A DNA stretch of 64,000 bases from Anseranas semipalmata (GCA_013399115.1 VXAA01001112.1:110011-174010); one strand, 5' to 3'; counted from the stretch's first letter, positions 1 to 12,390 are shown. Numbers and translations: made by a program. Notes: a model not told the origin generated them from the letters alone.

Positions 1-269
1 GTTTACATCTTGTTTTTGGCATATCTTTTCTCAGATATTATCCCCCAGACAAGTTGGTGTCACATAGCTGATGAGGCTGCAGCGGGGTATACCAGGCACC
101 TCAGCCATGAGTCTGTTTTTCTGTTCTTGGTCACAGGGAGGTGGTATCACTCCAAAGCTGACTGCAGACTGAAGCTGCAGGTCCTTCACAGATTGGATGT
201 GAAGAAATGGCCCCTGCACAACTTTTACTTGAAGGGCAACAAACAATTCTGCCTATTTTTGTTACTTGT
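1..269. other. Unique non-coding sequence
   Basis: No repeat or gene is recognised. Two overlapping open frames on opposite strands have no recognisable domain and are treated as chance. The stretch runs directly into the CR1 relic that follows. Confidence 0.6.
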
Positions 270-393
270 CACAGAATCATGGAATCATACAATCATTTAG
301 GTTGGAAAAGACCCTTAAGATCATCAAGTCCAACCATCAGCCTAACACTACCAAGTTCACCACTAAACCATGCCCATGTCCACGTCCACATCC
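270..393 (-). mobile_element. CR1 LINE 3'-end relic (solo tail)
   Basis: Read on the + strand, this begins with diverged copies of the CR1 terminal octamer in reverse complement (AGAATCAT, GGAATCAT, ACAATCAT). It continues with GGTTGGAAAAGACC and ATCATCAAGTCCAACC, the classic reverse-complement signature of the avian CR1 3' untranslated end. Similarity continues through the CTAAACCATG stretch and fades near 393. CR1 copies are normally 5'-truncated on insertion, so a tail of about 120 bp is an ordinary dead copy, and it carries no coding part. The insertion lies on the minus strand. The match is from memory of the family, not an alignment. Confidence 0.88.
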
Positions 394-1239
394 TGGGATC
401 TCTCTTTGATTTCTACTGAGGAGTTTGACTGTTTCTTTTTTTAGGAGGATGATGAGAGGGACCAAAAACAGAGCTGCACCCAAGCCAGAAGGGCCCCATT
501 CAGAAAATATGTAGTGCAGAACACTGCTGCTGTAGTGTTCCCTAGCTTCAGTTTAAAGCTGTTCAGCAGCTTATTAATTTCTGACTGATGCTGCAAATTG
601 AGCAGACATCTTCATTGAGCTTCCACAATGCAGCCCATAGTTTATTTTTTCCCTAGGAGGTGACAACTAATTCAGAAGCCATTGATGTATATAAGGAGAT
701 TAATTTGTTCCATCCGATTTGTATTCCCTTGCAGCCAGCAACAATGAATGTAATTTACTGTCATGGTGCCCAACTGTCTCAAGCTACCTGCAGTAGTCTT
801 TTCATCAGCAACTTTGGCCACTTTGCTATTCAGATTCTTTCCCATTCAGTAATAGCATGAACCACTGTGAATTTAGGAAGAGAATTCCTCTCCAGGTAAA
901 TTAAACCAGAGCTCCTAGTAGCAGCCACTGTGTGAAATAGGGCATAGGAGAGAAATTGTTATGTGGGTTGTATATGGCGTTCTTATATATTTATGCAAGT
1001 AAAATTAACTGTAAATTGCCTTCTTCCCCATCATCCCACAACACATTTTTAAGGTGCAATTCTGTTATCGTTTCCTTACTGTTGGGTGAGCAGACAGATT
1101 AAGGACTCCAATACCTGAATGTGCTTCTTCTTTTCCATGGTAATCACAAGTCGAGTGTTTGCTTTAAGCGTGTGGAAACCAGAAGGCATTTTAGTTTCAA
1201 CTAGCCCTTAGTGGAGAAAAATCAATCTTGTTCGAATTG
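394..1239. other. Unique non-coding sequence
   Basis: AT-leaning sequence without recognisable repeats. Small open frames, for example about 66 codons at 660-860, show no domain. I see no promoter or RNA gene. Confidence 0.6.
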
Positions 1240-1370
1240 ACTCATTCACAGACAGGAAATTACTGTGGACAGGCAAATGTCCCATAACTTGGTAATGAGC
1301 TTTGTGACCTGCCCAGGGTCAAACAAGAAGTCAGCAATGGATCTCATAGGATGACTCAGACCTACCTTAA
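1240..1370 (-). mobile_element. Ancient MIR-family SINE relic
   Basis: The + strand matches the reverse complement of the MIR core in two blocks. One is CTCATTCACAGACAGGAAA at 1241-1259, corresponding to the MIR 'CTCATTTTACAGATGAGGAAA' region split by small changes. The other is TGACCTGCCCAGGGTCAAAC at 1305-1324, corresponding to the 'TGACTTGCCCAAGGTCACAC' region. About 20 extra bases separate the blocks. MIR-type CORE-SINEs predate the amniote split and survive as rare, highly diverged copies in birds, so the divergence is expected. The element is tRNA-derived and non-autonomous and has no coding capacity. A chance match to one block is possible, but two ordered blocks make it unlikely. Confidence 0.62.
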
Positions 1371-2714
1371 TTCTCTAAGTATCCTTCTGCTCATGAAGGG
1401 AGTCTATGAAGTAGATGATATGAAGTACTCCAGGTGCCTTTTGCAGTTGATGTATTGTGTTTAGGTTCTACCTTTCAGGTTTACCCTATCCTTAAGGACG
1501 TCATCTGCACTAATGCAACCCACACAGAGCCACTGCTCAAGAAGATGCTGGTACCACAGTCAGTGTTACAGTGGCTGGCACTTTCCAAAGTCATGCAGAG
1601 CACGATAGACTTGACAGTTAAAATTAGACCTAAGCAAACAGTTAATAAGGAACATTTGAAAGCTGCAGAGTCTGCTATGAGCATGACTTAAGTAATGCAT
1701 TGTGATTTTGTCAGGAAACATACCAACCTGCCAATTTCATTTCAGAAAGCCAGTGAACTTCATAATCCTCTTAATTCTGACTTCCCTCTGCTTCTGTCCA
1801 GCTTCCTTTCAGCTTTCAACACACTGCAGTCCAATTCTTTGTGCACGAAAACAGAATGAATCAGGCAAAAGATGTCACTTGTGATTGACTCCAACAAGCT
1901 CCCTAGAGGAGCTCAGAGAGGCCCCCAGGAGGTTTGCACCCCCATCAGGAACAGGACTGTGAGTACGAGAAGGGGTAAGGGGCAGGGTGTATGCTGTTGT
2001 TGCGATGTTTATTTACTGATGTAGGCTGGATAAAGAAAAAGAAAACGGGAACTGAGATTCCAAACCACTCTAGGACAAAAAGCATCCCAGCACTTAAAGA
2101 AAGAATTTGATGTTCATGAAAGGCATCGATTAGTTCACATGCTGGAGATGTATGCCCAAATGCCTGTAGCCACAGATGATAACTAAAGGCCACGCTGTCT
2201 TTACTACAGGTCTTGCCATTGTGTCTCAGTCTTGATTTACAAGTGTTACATCTAGGTTTAAGGAGGTCATCTCCTCTGTACCAGTAAGTCTTTATCTGCA
2301 ATGTCTACTTCAAGGCGTAACCCTCTGAAGCAAGAGACACAGTAGCAGTCACGGAGGCACCAACCATTTTGGCTTAAAACAACAATGTGAGCCGACAGAG
2401 GAGCTGTCTAGGATCTTGCCATGTTTTTTTCTGGCTAGAGGAAAAACAAATGGTTGCCCATTACTTTTTGCTTACTAGCTCTGTGTCTTTTGTGTTCCCA
2501 TGCAATATTTTTAAGGTGAGAGACTCTGATGCTGAGAAAGAGGATAATGATGACTAGGTGCAAAATTAGGTTTTTAAATTTGCAGGGGCTGAAAGAAGAC
2601 CTGATATGATTTTCCTTGTGCATGAATAGGGGCATAAGTGACTGTATAGTAAAGCTCATCATAAACTGTATCAAAACTTCATCTGCTTTCAAAGTATCTT
2701 CTGTCCTAATAGGC

Positions 2715-2717
<3 letters not shown>
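1371..2717. other. Unique non-coding sequence
   Basis: No recognisable coding or repeat content. A minus-strand open frame of 118 codons at 1945-2301 and a plus frame of 85 codons at 1434-1691 have no family resemblance and no supporting splice or start context. Confidence 0.6.

Positions 2718-2749
<32 letters not shown>
2718..2749. repeat. Poly(A) tract, 32 nt
   Basis: An uninterrupted run of 32 A residues, the longest homopolymer in the window. No AATAAA lies within about 40 bases upstream, so it does not look like a retrocopy tail. It is better called a mononucleotide microsatellite, and its length is likely to vary between individuals and between reads. Confidence 0.95.
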
Positions 2750-2750
<1 letters not shown>

Positions 2751-5700
2751 ACTTCCCCAAATGCAGTGCTGTTTGTGTGAAACTCAGCACCAAGCTTGCA
2801 GATGACACTCACAAAGCAATGGTGAAGGAGGATTTCATGCTCTGTGGGATCTCTGGCTTTTATAAACAGTAAACAGTATTGGCTTTGATTTACCCAGAGA
2901 AACTGCACATCAATTCTCTCAGGCCATCAGCAAGTTATCTAGTAATAGGGAAGAGACAGAAAAACAATTTTCCAAATCTTAAAAGGAACAAAGACACTGT
3001 AGGAAGGAGGTCAGAGTGATGAGGAATACGGTGAGAGGCACAACCAGGTATGCTGTTGTCACAAACCACCAAGCCTTCAGATACTAGCAGCACAGCTAGG
3101 TTTCCTAAACAACCTCACACTTGGCAAAGTACAAACAATAATCATAAAAAGGTAAATCACCAGGGCCAAATGAAATTCACCTGGGAGAATAGAACAGACG
3201 GAAATAGAAACCTGCAGATTGATCATCCTGGAGAACTTATTTAATTCCGAGGAGGTCTCTAGAGTTTTCTCACATTAATAATTCCAAAGTCATTAGTATG
3301 AGGCTTCTAGCTTTGTAAAATGATGAATACCTGCAGGCAAGACAGAAGAAGGCACTGCAATGATGGACAGCGCACACCTGTAAAGTACATGCTTTGACCT
3401 CCTTTTAAGGAGCAAATAGCTAGGTTTGGAGAGACAGTGAACAGGAATCAACTGCCAGGACTTTAGAGAGTTGCACCATGAATGGGTTTTGCTTTGTGTA
3501 GTAACCCAAAGTGGCAAAGCAACCCACCAAAAATATTAAAAGTCTGAGGACACTGTGTGAGATGGGGTTGTTCATAGAGGTAGGTAGCCAGTGACACAGA
3601 CATGGTCTTACCAATCTGCTTGGGCTGCAGCCAGATGCAAATACTCCGTGAACGACCTGTGCAACACAAGACTTAGCTGTGCTCCTCTTCCAGCAGATGG
3701 GGGGACTAACAGACAAACTGTCCTTGTGTCTGCTGCACCAGAGCCACCGCTGCCCTTCCACTCACACAGGTTCTGTTTCAAGGGTCTATGAGTTAATACT
3801 TGCATGGTATTTCTGCAGTGCAAGTTATCAAGGAAAGAGATCTGCTGTCTCTGTAAAGGATATGAAGAGGAAATGTGTCCCTTAAGAAAAGGTGCTAAAG
3901 ACCCACAAAGTTAAAAACAGGCTTTTTAGTAAAGATAACTGCCTAGCTTCTGGTGGAGTAGATGCAACCTGTACTGCTGACTGCGAGGTCATGGTGGTGT
4001 GTCTGTGCAAACACAGTGTCTACTTTGAGACCATCAATATATTTACTGTGTCTAATACCAGCATCTTTGTTACGTAAAATACCCACTGAAATAGAGTTCA
4101 TCAGAAGATACAGACATCACTTAGGTCACTTTTAGGTAAAGCTTCCCTCCAAATAACATTTTTTTTCTCTGCAGCTGCCAAACCAAAACAGCACAATTAA
4201 ATTAAAGATGAGTTTGCTTTGCATTTAGGTAAATACATATTTTTCAGTGTTTTCTTTTTTCCACAGATATCTAACACACAGTAAACATTCATTATGGTTT
4301 TACATTGGTAAGGTTATGAAGGGTTAAATGTGTAGATCTGTCCTCTTACTCAAGAGTGACAAAGACACGGGCTCCTTTTCTTCTTGCATGCAAGACTGTT
4401 TCCCAGCCTGACCACCATGAGCTTATCAGTTTCAGCATAATTCTCCCACTCTTGTTGAAGATATGCTACACAGTAATGATATAACCCCCTTCACACACCC
4501 TACCCTGAAATGTTTTATGCAGTATAAAGGAAGGAGGTACAATATCATCACTGAGGAAAATGACATAATACATTCTCCATAAATCATTTCAAAACCAATT
4601 GCCGCAGTTGTGAACCTGTCTTAATTTTGTGGATTAATCTTAATCTTGTAATACAAATGCCATCCTGCAGCCTGTAACAAAGGCTATCAGCACTTATGTG
4701 ACCTGAACAGTACATTTAGCATTGCAAACTACAATATATAATTAACTGGCTATATGCACATGCAGTAGACCGATGTCTGCCAAATTACATAGTGTGGTTT
4801 GGCCTTTAGTGCCTTAAGCACAAATATAATAGGTAAAAATGATCAACACCCCATTTTGGCATGAAATTGATTTTCAAGGTATGCTATTTTCATATATAAA
4901 GTTGCATTCATGTATTACACTGAAGTGTCTCACCTCAACAGCTACACAGCATGAGATTGATTTATTTTGTAGCTGGAAAGGACAAACTTGGAATCAACAA
5001 ATAAGATTCTGCCCCTTCAGAAAGACTCCATGTCAGCAGTTGCCACTCTTGCCAGCACAATGAGGTTTCTCCTCATATCCACCCAGTTACTGACATGCAC
5101 TCCCAGGCAGGGAAGGGGGCAGGTGAGAACACATTGATGAAAGAGCAGGAGTGTTTTTTTCAAACAAGCTGGATAAAAAGCAAGGTCCTAGCTTTCTGCA
5201 TAGCACAAGCTGCTGTTGGAATGAAGTGACTTCCCTAAGAGGTTCCCAGCCACCCCTGGAAGAGCCGATAGTCACAGCCAGATGTGCTGCTCCTGGCACA
5301 GCTGGCACAGGTAAAGCAGTTTCTCCCCAGCTGCTTATCACTCCTACATATCATGGGCTGCTGCCCCTCGGAGCTGCAGCACAGCAGCACACATCCTCAT
5401 CCTGTCTCAGTTCAGCCAGGTCTGAGCATGAGCAGAAGGAGTTAGAAGCAGCACTCTTCCAAACTAGACTGACCAGCCTGGCCATTACTCATACTGGGAT
5501 GGCAAACTATGGCTACAGGTAAGCAGACAGGCTTGCTCACTCTCAGACTCCACAGTGTGCTTTGGGATGGCTGGCACCCACCTCCAAGGGCTCTGACCAC
5601 CACGAGAATGGTTCCCAGTACCCCAGGGAAAAACCAAGGCCGGTGTTCAAGGCACAGATCCTGCCATATCACATGCTTGAGTGTAAAATCTAAGCTGAGA

Positions 5701-5770
5701 TTCATCTCTTCCTGACACTTTGCTCAAAAAAGGGATTGAGGCAAATAACCTCTGGTGGTTTTGTGGATTT

Positions 5771-5771
<1 letters not shown>
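2750..5771. other. Unique non-coding sequence with possible LINE scraps
   Basis: Mostly featureless. Two short stretches near 2793 and 3152 could encode scraps of LINE reverse transcriptase, but the evidence is thin (see findings). Overlapping open frames cluster at 3420-3885 and 5087-5715 on both strands, which is typical of chance low-stop sequence. A splice-donor-like CAG|GTAAGC follows the open frame ending near 5518, without other gene evidence. Confidence 0.5.

Positions 5772-5812
<41 letters not shown>
5772..5812. repeat. (CA)20 dinucleotide microsatellite
   Basis: Forty-one bases of perfect CA repeat ending in ACCACC. Open frames crossing it (HTHTHT on +, CVCVCV on -) are artefacts of the repeat. 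Perfect repeats of this length are usually polymorphic. Confidence 0.98.
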
Positions 5813-5813
<1 letters not shown>

Positions 5814-8069
5814 ACCAAAGACAAGAGATTAAGCAGGCTGAGATTTAGACTTCCCCATTTCTGCTCCTTTCTCCCTCCCTTCCACCACAGGAGCCCAGGT
5901 CTGAGCAGGCATATGTTCAACTACTTGTGGAGAGCACTCTGCAGTCTCTAGGATGCCTTTACAACTGAGCAGGCAAAAGTGCTTGCAACTACAGTGCCAT
6001 CCATGAGTTTGCTTGCTGCAGCCTAAAGTTACAAGGTAAGTTTTTTCTGGGTTTCTTTTTTTTTGTTGAGTAATTTGATATATTTTTCTCTTTCCCACTT
6101 TCCTCAATAACATATCAGTATGAGTTGTCAGTACATTCGTGGGGAGATGGGCAGGGAAGGCATGAAGGATGGCATCTATAGAGTACCACCTGCCGTTTGC
6201 ATGGGCTTAACGCACAGGAAGACATCAGGCTTGCAGACAGATTTGGGGTGCCTGACCTTAACAGCCCAGTCTCAGCTATGACTGGTGACCCCTGGGCGCA
6301 GCCGAGGAGACACAGCAGAAGAGCTGGTGATAGCTCCAGCTGCGGGAACACACCAGTTAGTCCGGTAGCTAATCCACTGTATGCCACCTGACTGTTTCTT
6401 CATTTCATAACTCCTTCCAATCATTTCGTCAGTGGCTATTCATATGCCAGAATATAGCAGTGAACTATCTATTTGCCTTCTAGATTTCCTCACACATCCT
6501 GCTGGGGCTGCAAGGGCTTGATTGGTTTATTTATGAGACAGGGAAATTAAATCCTGTTTTCCAGACTTTTACACAGCAAGAATGAATGGGGAGATTTTGC
6601 CTTTGATGTTCTGCACCGTAACTGTGAAATTTCATAGAGTGTAGCAGTTTCTTAAGATCTAGTGATGGATTTTTTCATATTGTTTTCAAAATAAAATTCT
6701 TTTTGGTGCCTCAGAGAACCTTCCTGTAAGTATCAATGACATCAGTAAGAAAGTATTAGCTTTCTGTGCAGTAGCAATTCTTCACTGAATTAGTTGCTTG
6801 GGGGAAATCACTGCAGTGGTGAGCAGGGAAAATTCCACAGATGCCAGGACTGGTTCTGTTCCCAGTGAAATACTCCACAACTTCTCTGAAGTGAATGTAG
6901 TCAGCAACCTGAGATACATACACAGTTAATGACACTAACGTGGAAAAGAAAGAAAGAAGTTTCTATGTTTTCCAACCAGTAAAACTGCTGTTTGAAAGGC
7001 AGCATTCAATATGGAAATGTAACCAGCCGTCTCAGTCAGTGGCAGTGCTGAAATGTGCCAATGAGTTTTAACAAAACTCATGAAGAAAAGAATAAAACCT
7101 CAAAAATCTGGGTTGTGATGTCTGTTAACGTGTGCATAAGCCCAGCTGTCTAGATGTCTTTTTCTACCTTTTCTACTTCTGTCCTTTTATGTTCCAAAGG
7201 GAATGACTGTTTTTTTGTTTGTTTGTTTGTTTGTTTTGTAATATGTGTTTTGCAACCCATTACTAAGGACTTTCCTAGGGACTCCACGCAATATGGATTT
7301 TAGTGCATGTTTTAATGTTACGAAGGGTAAGGCCCTTTTGCTTTACAAGCTCCCTGAGCTCCCTATGACAAATTTCCAGTAACACTTAAGGAGATGGCCA
7401 ATTCTTTATAACTGGCACCTGTATTACCATCATTTTATGTGACATAGCAGAGACAATCCCTCCTGCTGTTTACTCATAACACTGCTCTCTTGTTCTCAAT
7501 TGCTTTACCCCCAATTTGCTTTTATGGAAACAGCAGTTGTCCCACTTTCTGCAGAGTGAAAAGAAGCCTCCTTTGCTTCTTTCACAAACAGCTCAGTGAC
7601 ATTTCCAGTGTGGGTGATGAGTGAAAAGTAGAGAATTTACCAGTATTGATCCAGAGTGTGGTGGCCATCTCCCACAGTACTTAACTGCAGCCTGGCCTCC
7701 TTCATCTGTTGAGAGCTGCCAGGATGCACATGAGATTAACCATGACACAGCTCATGTTTTGGGTCTCTCACCACACACTCTTCCCAGAGCTCTCCCCTAC
7801 CTGGAAAAAGCTATCATTTCAGGTAGGACATGCCTTTCCCATCACTGCCAGAAAACTGCCCCTACATTACATCTACATGAGAAGCTCTCACCATCACAGC
7901 TGCTGCACTGGCATAAAAGCACTTGGCTGGTGCTCAGCGACCATTTCCACTTCTCCCTACTTTCTTCCCAATGTTCCCAGCCCATTTCTGATCTCAGAAT
8001 CGTAAAAATACTTTCAACACAAAATAACAGAGCCATCACTTAAGGTGGGTGGGAAGGGAAACTTAAATA
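5813..8069. other. Unique non-coding sequence
   Basis: No gene or interspersed repeat recognised. It contains an AAG|GTAAGT donor-like site at about 6033-6039 and the small GTTT repeat listed separately. A 140-codon open frame at 7621-8043 overlaps others in different frames and matches nothing I know. Confidence 0.6.
7210..7237. repeat. (GTTT)n tetranucleotide repeat
   Basis: A T-run followed by four GTTT units and one longer unit. It is a short simple repeat without other context. Confidence 0.9.
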
Positions 8070-8155
8070 AGGTGGGTGGGAACTCTGGAGGATGTCTGGT
8101 CTAGCCCTCCCTCTCAAAGCAAGGTCAACTTTGGAGACAGATCCAGGGGAGAAGA
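8070..8155 (-). mobile_element. Diverged CR1 LINE 3'-end relic
   Basis: The + strand reads GGGTGGGAACTCTGGAGGAT, then TCTGGTCTAGCCCTCCCTCT, then CAAAGCAAGGTCAAC. These blocks follow, in order, the reverse-complemented CR1 tail ('GGTTGGAAGGGACCTCTGGA', 'CATCTAGTCCAACC', 'CAAAGCAGGGTC'). The terminal octamers are lost. An AAGGTGGGTGGGAA motif occurs both just before (8042) and inside (8070) the relic, probably a small later duplication. The divergence suggests an older copy than the one at 270. Confidence 0.75.
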
Positions 8156-9047
8156 AGGAAGAAAAAGAGGGGAGAAAAAAAAATAGCTGCAAATAAAAGA
8201 GTGCAAGGAGAGACATACACAACAAACACAGAGAGAAAACTCACTTCATATTCCTAGACATACCTCTGGGAAACAAAAAGCTTAAAAAGAAGTGAAAAAC
8301 AATCCCAGATAACACTAAGCTTTTTATTGGCTAATAACGGGCAGCTTCTAGAAACCACTCCTGACTTTTTTCGCTGCCCCACTGTTGTTCCTTCCCTCTG
8401 GCACAGTGTAACTTCATGGCTGCCTCTGCTGTGCCATTTAACTCGCCGCCTTTCAGAGGCAGCCACAGAGCTCAAGATTTCTGTTCGTACTCCAGATTCA
8501 TCACACAAAGCAAAGGGCGGCGCATGCTTTTATTCACAGAGCAGAATGGGGAAGCTAAGTGCTGAAAGCAAAGAGACGCAGATAGGCAGATTGATCCTCG
8601 CCGTGCTGGGTGCCGCCCGCGCACAGGGCAGAGGCAAGGCCCCTCCAGGGCTTGAGCCGGCCTTCTACAGGCCTACAAATGGCCTGACGCGTAGAGATCC
8701 TGACTGAACCAGATATTCTGTGGATTTCTATCCGGTTGTTGGGCCTTCAGATGAAATCTCTGCTTCAGGCTTTTTGTGCATTTACATATTTCTTTCATAC
8801 AGTTCCCCCCGTAAGGACAGAGTTTACCTGTGCTCTTTCTCAGTGGAGCGCGCACTACTGGCCTATTCTCCTTCATTTGGCAGGAATTTATTTTCTCTGA
8901 TACCAGTATGTGTCTATCAACTTAAATTAAAAATTCTGCAAAACTACTGGGGGACAACAGGTTAAAGAATGTGCAAACAGCTCATTATGCCTGCTTGCAT
9001 GAGATGAAAGACTTTAAACTAAATGTATTTTGTATAGGAATCAATTC
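8156..9047. other. Non-coding sequence with a modestly CpG-rich part
   Basis: A purine-rich run at 8146-8192 is followed by ordinary sequence. From about 8517 to 8695 CpG is locally raised, with roughly a dozen CpG in 180 bases including GCCGCCCGCGC. That is weaker than the three patches annotated separately. A 126-codon open frame at 8327-8707 spans it and is unrecognised. Confidence 0.5.
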
Positions 9048-9096
9048 AATAAAATGCAGTATCCAGGAAGTGTCTAACTTAAAAAAAAAAAAAAAA
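9048..9096 (+). other. AATAAA followed by A16 tract
   Basis: AATAAA at 9048-9053 is followed 27 bases later by 16 consecutive A at 9081-9096. The spacing is that of a polyadenylation signal and tail. This could be the 3' end of an old retrocopied transcript or a chance genomic pair. Upstream sequence shows no recognisable gene, and I see no target-site duplication around it. Confidence 0.3.
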
Positions 9097-12000
9097 GCCT
9101 AAGAGTAAACTACTACAACACTATGACTATTAAAAATGAAGGACTTTTCATCAGTGTATTACTGATGTTACTATTTTCTTGCAGTGGTACAGAGGAGGGT
9201 GCCCTCACCCACAGCATGGCTTACACCTAATCAGGTAGAAATTCAATAGGATAAGGAGCTCTTTCTAGTGCAGCCCAGATAGGACCAATAACTTACATAT
9301 ACATAATTTGATAAAGTTCTTGGTTAATGATGTTCATGGTGATTAATGATGATCTTTCTGCAGAAACCACCACATCTGTAGAAATGTATTGCAAGTATGG
9401 TAATTTTTTCAGCCTGGAAGGTTTTCAAAGGTGAAACCAGGTGGTTATTGTCTGCACATAAGAGCATTTGGCAGTTGCTAAAACAAAGAAATTGGTTTTC
9501 TTTTCTCCAGGATTACTAAGAATTATTTAACTTAATGAAAATACAATCTGCAAAAACCCAAGACACTGGAATATCTCTTCAACTTCATTTTCCTAGTTTT
9601 ACTTTTAAATAAAAGTAAGAATTCACTTTCTAAATAAAACCAAAGTAAGAGAGTGAAGTTTACAGATTCAGATATCCAAAGCTATTCTCCTTTTAGAGGC
9701 TAATTTCTATATTTTTGCTGTAGAAAACACTAGAAACTGTGAGATAACAGGGATGCCAGAAAAAGTCTGGGGATTAAGTTATTTTCCTTCCCCCTCTTGC
9801 ATGAATAAATATTAACCATCTAGTAACATTCCTTTCAGTATATTGCACTCTCAGTTGTTAATAACAAGATACCAATTAAAATACGAAGTCAATGGGAGAC
9901 AACAGTCACCCTGTGACTACAACTGTGAGGGGGAGCAGGATCACCCAGTTTAATCTGGGTTTGGAGCTTTGATAGAGCTAAATGTTGGGCAAGATCAGAT
10001 GGCACAGGAGATAATTAAAAAACATTAGAAGGAGGGCTTCACATTTTTGCATTTTGCAAGAAGCTTTAATGACTCCCAGGGTATTAAAACATAACATGTA
10101 TCTTGTTGAGAGAATACAAACCCGGTGTTACAGCAAAATAATTGTTTGATTAGACTGGGTAGGCGGGCTGAAGATGGAGAAGGGGGATTAATATTCATTT
10201 TGTATTGTCTGAATAGCCTAAGGGAAGTATAATGTAATTAGGTCTATGTATATTTTTAAGAGACGCCACATTCATAGCTAAAGAGGAAAATGTCTATGCT
10301 CTCAGGCAGTTAAGGAAAAAGAATGTTGACCTTCCGTGTGCTTTCACCAAACTATATAAATAAAAAGGGACATAGAGCTGATTTCCTAAAGGCAGTTGAG
10401 ATCAGTCTGAATGAATTTTATGTTGAATAGCAGTTACAAATGCAAAATAATAAGATAACATCCTGGTGTTAAAAAACATTCTGCCAACGTGCACAGGAAA
10501 ATTTATTACACTGGCTCTAATGCATTGTGGTGATACTGAGAAGTGGGACTTTAGAAATTTCAACAAAATGCTTCAGAATTTATTTGTATCCATTCGTATG
10601 TAGGTAATTATCTATAAATTGGCACTGAGGCCCTGTTACAGGAGTAGCTGATGCCCATGCTGTTTTTTTCTCATCCCAGTGGGACACCTTGATGGGGTTA
10701 GCAAAGGCTCATCTTGACCAAAAAAAAAAAAAAAAACCAGCTCTGGAACAGAGGTATCTTTCTGTGAAAAAGTGGTGAAAACCTAGAGAAAAGTTGCTAA
10801 TTACCTGCGAGGAAAACATGGAAGGATGCTTATGGAAGAAGAACAAGAGGATGTCCAGGAAAAAAAAAAAAAAAAAAGAATTGTTTATTTAAAAGCATAT
10901 ACATGCATGTATGTATGAATGCATGCTGAAAATTAGAAAGAAGGTTGATCTGGGAGTGGAATGAAACAGCAATAATGATGTATTGTTGCACAGTAGACAA
11001 ACATGAGAAAAAAGACATGTTTGTATGTCTATTCAACATATTTTGCCATGAATATTTTTCAGGGCATAAATTGATGCAAAGAATGTCTAGACCAGGTTTA
11101 CTAGTTTTGTAAGACACAGATTGCTAAATTGGAAAGTAGTTAAAGGTATCTTTCTGGATTTCTTTGACATTTGCCACAAATAATGTTTTTTCATTTTGCT
11201 ACTTTACTAAGGACATATCTTAGCAAGGGAACTATGTGGCTTGTTTAGTTTTGTTTTCTCTGCAACAACTTATAAATGATCACTTCTTGATGAAGGTGAT
11301 GATCACAATTAAAACACACCTCCCTGTAGCCCTTGATCTGAGGATGATGGCTTTGCACACTCAGCCACGCTCCTCACCCTGTCAGACACCTTTGTAACTG
11401 TGAAGGCTTCTCGATCACCCTCGAGAACATACCGAGTAATACCAACTTCGAATGGACAAAGCATTCAGCTTCTGTTGTATCACTGTCCAAAGTTAATTTT
11501 GTACAGATTACTGTCCCATATACATGTACACCGACACAAACACTTTCTGACACAAGAAAGGGATGCTTGAGGGTGCTGCAAGGTGGTGGATTTTGATCCA
11601 GAGTTGTTTTCTTCTGGAGGAAAGAAAGGAAAGCCCGCTAGTGGAAGCTGAAAGGGCCCAGATTTGTCTGGAGAAAGAAAATATGCTTCCTATTTCCACG
11701 CTTCAGAAGATAAGACTCATATGACATGCTGTTATATGGGATGAACCCACAACTTCTTTTCTCCCAGAGCAACTCCATAACTCATCTCTTACTAACTACC
11801 TCCACCATTAAACCTCTAACCTGTACATCATGATCTTGTCTTTACTCCTAGAGTCTCTTCTTCAGGCTCTTCCAGCAGTGCCTCTTGAGCTCATTGAGCC
11901 TGTCATCATCATCCAAAAGCCACCTTCTGAATCAACCTCTACCTCCCATTGGATTGCCTACCCCTAAAACACTTTGCTGTGTATGCCCAGCCTGTGTATT

Positions 12001-12297
12001 GCAGCCAGTGCTGCATCCTGAGGCATTCTTGGCCTACTGCATTTCTGTACAGGCTGATATTCCTGGCCGGAACAGGAAAAAATGTAAATTGTGTGTGGTT
12101 TCTGCCTTTCTCCCATAATGCTGCAACAGCTGCAGAGAAGCAGAAAGGTTTGTGCATGGTGTCTTCTTGTTTTTGATGCTAGTGTCTGCCCCAGTTTGTG
12201 GTGTTTTGCTTCACAAAAAGAATTAGCTATTTTGTATCTAATAAGGCTCTGTACAAATACTCCAGGTGCAAATCCTCATGTCAAAAAAATAATTAAT
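9097..12297. other. AT-rich, open-frame-poor non-coding sequence
   Basis: Between about 8,970 and 10,830 there is no open frame over 60 codons on either strand. Nothing resembles an interspersed repeat. Short A-tracts lie at 10,720-10,736 (17 nt) and 10,860-10,877 (18 nt). Sequence near 10,020-10,640 has the moderate AT content and lack of repeats often seen in conserved non-coding elements, but without an alignment that is only an impression. Confidence 0.5.
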
Positions 12298-12390
12298 TAA
12301 AATAAAATAAAATAAAATAAAATAAAATAAAATACAATACAATACAATACAATACAATACAATACAATACAATAAACAAAAAAAAAAAAA
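12298..12390. repeat. Compound pentanucleotide microsatellite (TAAAA)7(TACAA)8 plus A13
   Basis: Seven perfect TAAAA units (12,298-12,332) switch sharply to eight perfect TACAA units (12,333-12,372), then TAAAC and 13 A residues. The two motifs differ by one A-to-C change. This suggests a single point-mutated unit later expanded by slippage or conversion beside the parent array. Confidence 0.97.

Noticed and set aside
5736..5951. His/Thr-repeat protein across the CA microsatellite
   Set aside because: It is translation of a simple repeat, with Cys/Val repeats on the other strand.
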